In this document: in pieces, positions 22,622-31,700 of the stretch
How positions within the stretch are numbered: position 1 is the first letter of the stretch
Layout: every line of letters starts with the position of its first letter
NCBI GenBank assembly: GCA_031310005.1
Contig: CM062387.1
Location: 2,170,001 to 2,234,000, forward strand
DNA length: 64,000 bases
Source: Dactylellina haptotyla
Taxonomy: Eukaryota; Ascomycota; Orbiliomycetes; Orbiliales; Orbiliaceae
Direction of reading: 5' to 3'
Notes under the pieces: model-generated
Databases searched by the model: none
Seen by the model: only the letters and a program-made list of their open reading frames with translations
Told to the model about the DNA's origin: nothing
Program-made: the position numbers and the translations under genes

Positions 22622-24864
22622 ATGAAGAACCTCGCGCTTTTTGCCAGTCTCGCGTTAACATCGGTGGGGAACGCGGCGGGTGTCAAACGGCAAGCTTCGC
22701 CCACAACGAGCGCCCCAGGACAGGCAGTGACCGTGATATCGGATTGTCACATTCATGAGTCTACGCAGTGAGTTTTTCAAGCTGTTCATTATATTTTATT
22801 TTGTTTCTTGAATTTCAAGACAAAATTCAGACTTTGCTAAACTCTGATTGTGAAATTTACCACGCAACACAAATAGGTTTTGTATGCACGGAAGCACTGA
22901 GTTTGTTATACTAGCGACTCCAACAGGGACTCAAAACCTGCCGTCTTCATACACAGATTGCCATGTGCATGCCGCAGAGACGTGAGTTTCAAAACCTAGA
23001 CTTGCCTATCGCAATGCTTACACTCTCCCAACAGATGGCGCATGGGACCCGGCGGGTCAGAAGTTGAGATCTCAGTTGCTCCGGCAGAAGCTGAGGTGAC
23101 AGCCGCTCCCACAGCTACAGAAGAAGATGGTCATGATCACGAGCACTCGGAAACCGGCGCCGTTCCTACCGTGATTTCTAGTTGCCATCTGCATGAGTCA
23201 CAGATGTAAGTTCGGGTACATCGGAGAATACAATCGAATCTGACGTATAAATTGTCTAGATTTTGCATGGTTGAGACCACAGAATACCTAGTTCTAGCGA
23301 CGCCAACTTCTTCTCAAGTACCTGCGCAGTATACAGGTTGCCATTCTCATGACGGCGAAACGTAAGTCTGGCTCTAAACCTCGACATGATATTATGGCGA
23401 GTTTTTTGACCATAAGAGTAGGTTCTGCATCGGTCCGGACGGCGGTGATGTTCAAGTCGAACTCGCAACCGAAGACGAAGACCACGACCACGAAAGCGGA
23501 GCCACACCTACAGCGGCAGCTTCCGGCCAAAATTGCCATTTCCATGCAGGTGTTGAGTATGTAGTCAAAATATGCCTTGTCGCACCGGTTGACGGGAGCC
23601 TACATCGCGGGACGGGATGCTAACAAACTGCCAGGCATTGTGTTGGAGCCGAAGGCGAATCAGCTGGCGCGGCAGCCTGCACGAGAACGGATAAGCAATA
23701 TAACATAAAACTACGAGTTGGACTCTTATTTGTTATCCTTGTCACAAGCGCGATCGGTAAGAGCTTGACGCATTAAATGGAGTTGCTACGGTTGTCTGCA
23801 GATATTAATATATTAATCCTAATTAGGTGTATTCGGACCTATTTTCTTATCCCTCATTCTCCCGCCCAAAGCCAGTGCCGTCTTGCTTATCTTTAAGCAA
23901 TTTGGAACTGGAGTTATAATTTCGACCGCATTTGTTCACGTAAGTATTTTCTTCTAACATCCATGAAGAAGATATAAAAGGCTAATGTTTGCACTAGCTA
24001 TTCACTCATGCCAACTTGATGTTCAATAATGAATGTCTGAAGGGCGTCAACTACGAGTCAACAGCATCAGCTATTCTAATGGCAGGACTATTCCTCTCAT
24101 TCTTCGTCGAGTACATAGGGCAGAGAGTTGTCCATGCCAGGCACGCAAAACTGCTTGAAGCGAACAGAGAAAACCTGACATCCGCAGTCATGGCGGAAAT
24201 GAAACTCTCGAATGAGGTTGTCAGCGTCCTGATTCTAGAAGCAGGAATAATTTTCCATTCTCTTCTTATTGGTCTAACTCTTGTAGTGGCGGGAGATAGC
24301 TATTTCTTAACACTATTTGCCGTGATTCTTTTCCACCAAATGTTCGAGGGTATCGCGTTAGGAACCAGAATTGCCGCCTTGGGCACCGCATCAGCGCTGA
24401 GAGTCCCACACGGCCACCTTCACAGCCATAGCCATAGCCACGATATCGACAGGGTCGCTCATAACCACGATCACGGGAATGATGAGAACACCCAACCCAA
24501 GACGACCGAGGGCCAGACGGCCAACGTCAACGAGGTGGAAGAAATAAAACCCACTCAGGTGTCTCTGGCCAAAAAGTTGGCATTCGCATCCGCATTTGCG
24601 TTAGTTACGCCAATCGGAATGGCAATTGGAATCGGTGTTCTAAACGTATTCAACGGAAACGACCCTTCGACGATAATCGCTATCGGTACTTTGGATGCAC
24701 TGAGTGCAGGAATCTTGGTCTGGGTTGGAATTGTCGAGATGTGGGCGGAAGATTGGATGTTTGGTGGGGAGATGGCATATTCAGGATGGTTCACAACGGT
24801 TCTAGGAGGCTTTGGCTTGGTTCTGGGGATGGCTATCATGAGTTTACTCGGGAAGTGGGCTTAG
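22622..24864 (+). CDS. ZIP-family zinc/metal transporter with five N-terminal CxxH modules
   Basis: Eight exons (22622-22767, 22877-22981, 23035-23205, 23260-23361, 23422-23556, 23635-23756, 23827-23939, 23998-24864) give 586 residues. A signal peptide is followed by about 225 extracellular residues with five C-H-x-H-x5-C type modules (the second has Arg in place of the last Cys) and acidic/His linkers such as EEDGHDHEHSE. The ZIP fold then has eight spans. Hallmarks are EAGIIFHSLLIGL in TM4 and FHQMFEGIALG in TM5, which carry the family's metal-site His and Glu. The His-rich loop (HGHLHSHSHSH) lies between TM5 and TM6, while the TM3-4 loop has no His cluster. Modules 1-2 and 3-4 look like a tandem duplication of a ~90-residue unit. 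ZIP proteins import Zn2+ (also Fe, Mn) into the cytosol; substrate here is not proven. It is divergent from the secreted module protein at 20545-21267. Confidence 0.92.
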
Positions 24865-25106
24865 ATTTGAATTCATTTTGAGTACAATACGCATTGCAAA
24901 AATTGCAAGTTGTACTTTATTTACATACAGGTTTCGCATATGTAGAATTAAAAATGTTACATAAGGCATTGCAGGGCACTGTACAATTTGCTTTAAGGAC
25001 TTTTCAAAAAATCTAAAGCTTAGTTGGTGATTGCCTATTTTGCATCCTATATTGTCCCATGGATTTAAACTAGATTCATATACTAATATTTATCATTTTC
25101 AGTCAT

Positions 25107-25201
25107 GGTTTCATGGTGTAGTTGGTTATCACGCGACCTTAACAAACGTCTTTCGAGATATTGTACGGTCGAGGTCTTGAGTTCGATCCTCAATGAAATC
25201 A
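25107..25201 (+). tRNA. tRNA-Val (anticodon AAC) with a 21-nt intron
   Basis: All arms fold. The acceptor pairs GGTTTCA with TGAAATC, the D arm is GTG...CAC, the anticodon stem is CGACC/GGTCG, and the T arm is TTGAG-TTCGATC-CTCAA, with discriminator A at 25201. The loop reads TTAACA, so the anticodon at 25141-25143 is AAC, decoding GUU. An intron of about 21 nt (25145-25165) interrupts after position 37, the canonical eukaryotic tRNA intron site. A TTTT run follows at once as RNA polymerase III terminator. The T-loop and D-loop also provide internal B and A box promoter sequences. Confidence 0.93.
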
Positions 25202-25203
25202 TC

Positions 25204-25207
25204 TTTT
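25204..25207 (+). terminator. RNA polymerase III terminator of tRNA-Val
   Basis: Four T residues lie three bases past the mature tRNA 3' end. This is the usual pol III stop signal for nuclear tRNA genes. Confidence 0.75.
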
Positions 25208-25779
25208 GCGGCCCAGTTTGAACTGGCAAACTAGCCTTTTATTTTTAATTTTTTAGTGTTGAGAATCGCAAAAAAACACATCTACGAAGGATCGAGGGGA
25301 ATTGCTTAACGATATTAACTATTATCATATTCCAGTAATGATACCGTGATAAAAAAAAAAGTAGAAACGACTAATTACAAGAATAACCAAGAGATAAAAT
25401 CACTAAAAGGACTCAAGTATATACTGATTGAAATGATGGTGCTTATTAAAGAATTATATGAAAAACGAAGAAACGGTCGTGTGGGCGCGGCAATTTTGGA
25501 TCGCTAAATAGAAGCCAACAAGAACACCAGAAACTCGAAAGACAAAAAAGCCGGACTCTAGAAAAAGCATTAAACTCGAAACCAAAGAAGGGCGAAACTG
25601 AAAAGGGTCCAAGATTAATATTAGAGCCGTTAAAAAGTTGATAAATGCGAATAAATGAGCAAACATAAAATTCAAAATTGTGACAAAGGAAATGTTTTGA
25701 ACAAAGGAAAAGAGGTAATGATCTGATATGACTATGGCGTTTTGGGTGGCAGCCATATCACCGGGTATATTTGCAAGAT

Positions 25780-28700
25780 TTATCTCCTGCTGAACGGACT
25801 GCTCCTAGCAAATCCGGGCACCAAATCTTCGTCGTCATCTTCGTCGTCGTCCATGATATTTGCCAGGTTCTGTCTGTCATCTGCACCGTCATCGTCTGTA
25901 ATATTTTCAGGGAAGTACGGCTGTCCAGCCATACTAGCGACGCTAGCGGTGAGATCATCGTTGGCATCCTCATCGTAAACGAAGGCTGCACTCTTTTCGC
26001 TCACTGCGCTCCTCTGGCTCGAGTGGCTCGGCGCTCGCTGTCGGGCTCTTGAAGATGTACCGGCGGAGGAGGAGGAAGCAGAAGGCTCTGCAGTTCTGCC
26101 GGTCAAGCCAGCAAATCTATCCTTGGCCAAGGTGGAAGTCACAAGCGCGGCAGGCTTACTCAATGAAATGGGAGGCGTCAGCAACCCTGTCAAGAAGTTT
26201 TGTCTGGATGTTGGTCGGGAAGGGGTTTGTTGCGAGCTTCCCTGGTCGGAGCCATCTCTCGCCATAGCCATAGATGATGAAACGGAAACATATCCCGGAT
26301 CATCGTATCGTGCTTTGCCTTTCCTGAGGCCGCCTAGCGCGCCGCTGAGTCCGCGATTAGCGAAGCCGTAGATGCTTCCGACGGTAGTTGTAGGCACTGG
26401 CTCAGTGGAAGCACTCAATGCTGCGTTCCTTTCGCGTTCCTGTTGCTCCATCTCCAAGTTTGCCTTAAGCCTGATAGCAGCGTTACGAACGGTGGCCTTG
26501 TCGAATTGCGGTTTGGCGAGTTGTCGAACAATCTCGTCGAGTTCGCCGATACGAACACTGAGCAGCTCTCGAAGGAAGGTGTTTTCATGCTCGACTTCCT
26601 TAGCAGCTGGGGTCTTGTCGATGTTGGCAACGATGTTGGCAAGCTCCTCCCGAAGACTTTCGATAGTGGCTTCTTTCTCCTGAAGCTGATCTTGAAGAAC
26701 AGCAACAGACTCCCGGAGTGCTTGCATCGACGGCTTGTCGGCGCCAGAAGACACACCCCTAGCTTCTACAGCGTGTTGATGATGTTGGGGTACCTTTGCA
26801 TTCTGGGCAGCCAAAGCGGCAGCCTGGGCGGCCTTCTTTGCGATCTCCAGCTGGTTCTCGAGAACTTCAATCTTTTCAGTGTAGACACTTTGCTGTGCCT
26901 GCTGAACCTCCATCTGCTCCTTCAAGAAGACTCGCTCACGCTCGATATCCTCCACAGCATTCTCGATATCTCGCGAGTGCCTCGCCTTCAGACCTTCAAT
27001 GGTGTTCTCGTATCGTTGATGCTGGTCCTCCAATTTGGCAGTGTAAAGATGGGCTTCGTGCTGCATGGCGACCTCGTGCGACGTCTTCATCTCTCTGATG
27101 AAAGCATCCTTCGAGTCGACCGCCTCGTCGTGCAACATTTTCATCCGCTCCTTACCGGTCTCAGACTCCAACATAAACTTGCTCATCTCGGTCTCCATGG
27201 TCGCCCTGACGGTCTCGGTTTCGGATCGGGCAATCTCAAGCTGGCTTCTCAAGGTCATCGTCAACGCCATGATCTCCTGGTTCTTCGCCTCTCTCTCCGA
27301 GACGACTCCGCGTTCCTTGTCGATAACTTCGGCTCGGAGCCTATCGACCAATGCTTCCATCTTCTGGTTGTCGCGCCTGACCTGTTCAATCTCAACGCGA
27401 AGCCTGATAGCCTCCTTCTCCTCATCTTGCATTCTAGCCACATCCGCCTCCATCCTCTCCTTCATCTTGAGCACGTGCTCCAACTCGATTCTCAGTCTGA
27501 TAGCAGCCTTCTCCTCGGCCTCCAACCTCCTCATCTCTTTCTCTCGGCTCTCTCTCATGCGCAACTCGGTATCCAACCTCGTCTCGAGCGTCTGGATGCG
27601 GTTCTTCTGCGCTTCATTACGCTCTCTCCAGCGAGCCTGCTTGTTCTCTACCTCAGCAGCAGCCTTGATAACCTTATCCTGAAGATCCGAAAGACGGTTA
27701 TTGCTACCGTCGTGCAAACGTCTGGACTCCTCGAGACTAGCCTCAAGGATAGGAATCGACCGTCTCAACTCGTTGGCATCGTTGACAGCAGTCTCCATAT
27801 CGGCAGTGATTCTCTCAATCTTAGCTTTAGCTTCTTGAAGCTGACCATCCAGGGTGGCTTTGGCAACGGTGAGGTCACCAACAGACTTTTGCAAACTCGA
27901 GTGAGCGCCTTCGAGCAACGCAGCCCGCATCTGGGACTGCGTGAGCGTCTTGCTGCGCTTCTCTTCCACCTCGCGGAATTTCCGCTCAGCTTCAGCAGCG
28001 CGGTCGCGAGCCTCGGATTCCTTCTCCTGCGCGGCCGAAAGCTTCTTCTCGAGATCGAACATCGAATCTTGCAGGACACGCTTGGTCGAAACCTCTTGCT
28101 CATGCACGCGTCTGCTGTCTTCGAGCGTCCTCTCAAGAGCCGAGATGCGCAACTGCAGGATTTCAACATGAGAAGCGGCTTCATCGTCTTCCTCCTTCTT
28201 CACCGCTCGTTCCGCAGCCTTTGCTTCGCTTTCTTTCTGTGCCTCCAAGAAGGAAGACATCATGGATTTGATCTCATCCACGCCAGCGCTCGACTGTGCC
28301 TCATGCTTGATTTCTCGTTCGGAAACCTTAGCCGCCTGCTGCGCCTCGAGGAACGTAGCCATCATAGCCTTGATCTCGTCCATGTTGGTAGCGCTGGGCT
28401 GTGGTGCGCTCTGTGCAACGGCAGCCACCTCCCTGGCAGCTAGAGCATCCAAAACGACGCCTCTGATCCTCTCGAGCTTCTTGTCTTCCTTCCTCTTTCC
28501 TGGGCTGCGAGTAATGAGATCTTCGCCATCGTCCTCCTCATCGTCGGCATCGCTCCACACGCTCTCACGCCTTATCATACGCTTTCTGAGCGGTGTGAAG
28601 TCCTGAAGAACAGAGTGAATTGCGCTGAGGCTCTTCTCCAATGGATCCAGTCGCTTCTCGATGATACCGCCAACCACATTTTCAACTTGGGTATCGAAGA

Positions 28701-31700
28701 ATGGCGCACGGCTCCGCAACTTGGAATCCTGGATATCGTTATCTGGCAACAACGAATCCCAATCGCTGTCCGGTTCCAAGGCGTCGATGGTAGGGATGCC
28801 GCGTTCGGCGGGTGTCTGGAAGACAGCAGCGGGCATGGTGGCAATCTTCTCGGGACTGGCTGGGCTCGGAGCCGCGCTGCGCTCGCCCTTCTGAAGTGCG
28901 AGTTTGGCCTTCTCCGGCGGGGAGATGTACTCGGGCAGTGCCGGAGCGGGTTGAATTCCTTCGCTCGAAGAGGAAACCGAAAATGCGACAGGGGCAGCTG
29001 GTGGGTTAAGTTGAACTTCCCGTTCCAAACCATCGGAATCAACTTCTTCGGGCCGAAGTTCTTCGTCTAGCTCCTCGTCATCATCGCGACCTAGAACATT
29101 CTCCTGCGTGAACATAAAGTTGAAGGTATCGTTCAGCTCTTGTGCGGATGGCATGGGCAACCTGTCGGAAATCGGTGCGGAAGCAAGCACAGGTGTAGCC
29201 TCCTTCTCCACGGGCTCGATAATTTGAGATTCTACTGGTCCGGCAAATGTGAACTCGGCAGCTTCAGGATCGAACAGGACCTCTCGTTTGCCGGATTTCT
29301 CGGGCACGCTTGGAGCTTCGACAACCGGTTCTTCAACCATCAGACCATCGTCGACAACGACCTCCTTCTCTTCAGACTCCTCAGATACGAATCTGATGGG
29401 TAGGTTAGCGGCAGTTTGAGAATCCTTTTCGTCACCGGTGAACGGATCAGGCTGGAGCGGTTTCTTGAAATGGTCGTTCACACTGGCGGGTCGGGCCTCC
29501 GCGAATGCTGCAATATCGGACTCGATCTTGAACAGATATCGTCCTTCCTTATCGACTTCGCGTTTGGTATCCTCTTCGTTGCCCACATAGCTTTCCATAA
29601 AGCCTCTGAGAACGCTAGGAGCGGAAGCAGCCATCGCCATCTCGGGCATCTTGTAGTCGTCTTCGTCTTCGTCATCCTCGAATTCTCGTTTTGGCGAGGC
29701 AGACTTGGAAATCCATCGCTCCTCTTGCTCGCGACGATCCTTCTCGATTTCCATCTCACGCATCAAGGGACCAGGAGATGGCGCAAACATCGGTACATCA
29801 TCTCCGTCGTCTCTACCCCCAAAGAATCTTCCTTTCTTGCCACCTCTGTCATCGCGCAAGAAGCTTGGTCGGCCACCAGATGCCCATCCCAACAACTCCT
29901 CCGAGTCTTCGTCGGAATCGTCGTCGAGTAAGGATGGCCGAATAATCTGTGGCTTCTTTGTGATGGAGGCGGGAGGCGAGATAAAGTCCTCATTGCGATA
30001 AGAGAAGATCGGAGTGGAAGTATTGGAGATTGTAGCTGGCGCGGTAATGACCGACTTCGATGGAGTGAACGCTGGAACCGACGGGTTGAAACCTTTGGAG
30101 AAGAAAGAGAATGGAGACTCGTTCTTCGATGCGGTCGATGGTACAGAGAAGTTGTTCACCTTGACAGATTCTGGTGTGAACCCGGAAGGTTGGAAGGCTG
30201 GCGCATCCACATTGAACTGGCCGCTGCTGGTTCTCGAGTGTGCCTGGTGAGGCGCTGGTGGCTTGATCGGTGTAATCTGCGTCTGAGGAGGAGAGAATAC
30301 CTGTGCAGAAGGATTGAAACCACCAAAGCCGCCACCGAATTTGAATTCTGGAGCTTCAACATTAAGCCTCGATGGTTGAGCAGCTTGTTGTGGAGGTGAG
30401 AAGGCATTCGAGACATTCCGTTCATGAGTAAGAGTATCTGGCACCCATTTGGTCTCGCCAATTTCAGAGAAACGACGACGTGGACTAGGCGGTTCGCTTG
30501 GGTTTGTGTGAATATCCGAAATGTTAGTTTGAGCGCTCTCGCTAAGATCATCTCTGAATCCACCGTTGCCATTCATATGATTGTTATGCACCGATAGCGA
30601 ATGGGCGGCGGGAACAATAGGGATAGAAGCGTGGCTTCGGGTATTTGGCAGCTCCGGTGGTTCCCCGCGGGCCATCTGGGAATTGTGACGGCTGTGGGCA
30701 GGGGTACCTCGTAGGAAAGGTGGAAGACGAGAAGAGATGTTGGACATGTTGGAGTTCTCGCGGGTGTGGAATTTCGAGGAAGGCTTGGTGGGATCGGTGT
30801 CGTTCCCGCTGTCCTCTTCATCTTCATATGAAGGTTCCTGGATTGGCTGGGACGGGAATTCAACGTGTACTTCATCGAGAACGGGAGAAGAGGGATTTGT
30901 CTCAAATTCAGGCTCGACAGGTTTGATCTCCTCAACTTCTTCGGGTTCTGGAGATGGCAGGACCTCTCTGACATCTTCCACGACAGCAACGGGCTCTGGA
31001 GATGGCTCAACAACGGGTTCGACAACAGGTTCGATGATAGGTTCGACAACCGGCTCGGCTTCTGGTTCAACTTCCGGCTCAAGAGGAGGTTCGGCCGCGA
31101 GTTCGAGATCTGCTTCAGGTACTGGTTCCGCTTCAGGTTCCGCCTCTGGGGTCATAACCGTATGCTCAACAGGTGTGAGAACTCTCTCGGGCACCTCTTC
31201 CTTGGCAGGTTCAGGAACCGGCTCGACCACGGGTTCAGGAGTCTCTTCTTTAACAGGCTCGACAACTTCCACCTTCTCGACAACCGGCTCGGAACGCTTG
31301 ACGGCTAACTCCTCGTCTTCCTCGTCTTTGCCGCCTTGCATCTCCTGCCTAAGTTGCACACTAAGTCTGTTCATGCCGTGCTTGGGCACCGGCACGACAA
31401 TCGGCGTGACTTCCTTCTTGACCTCTTGGATTGGTTCTTCCGGTTCTTCTTCGGCTTCAACCAAATCCGCCAACCGTGGCCTATGTTGCTGCTGCTGCTG
31501 CTGCTGTTGTTGTTGCTGCTGTTGCTGCTGCTGCTGTTGGGCAAGCTGAGCCTGTTGCTGCTGGAGTTGATGCTGGGCAACCTGTTGGTGAAGAGTCTGC
31601 CATTGAACAGAGGGTCTGTGCTGGTGTCTTCCAAACATAGGTCGGGGATCGTGACCACCCATAGAGTAATCGACCTGTGGCTGCGGCATACCATTGACGT

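Larger units (their letters stand above)
24865..25779. other. Intergenic region between ZIP gene and giant gene, holds one tRNA
   Basis: It contains 3' flanks of the ZIP gene and of the minus-strand giant gene, plus the tRNA-Val at 25107-25201. The minus-strand open frame 25454-25756 is AT-rich, hydrophobic and directly beyond the giant gene's stop. I regard it as chance. Confidence 0.6.

Noticed and set aside
25454-25756. 100-codon hydrophobic minus-strand frame after the giant gene
   Set aside because: AT-rich sequence gives Phe/Leu/Ile runs by chance. It lies in the probable 3' untranslated region and has no motif.
26443-28443. 666-codon plus-strand open frame
   Set aside because: It lies antisense to the coiled-coil part of the giant gene and reads as Leu/His/Ser-rich translation of the Glu/Lys/Ala-rich sense strand. 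It is a shadow, as are the frames at 30737-31549 and 33343-33936.
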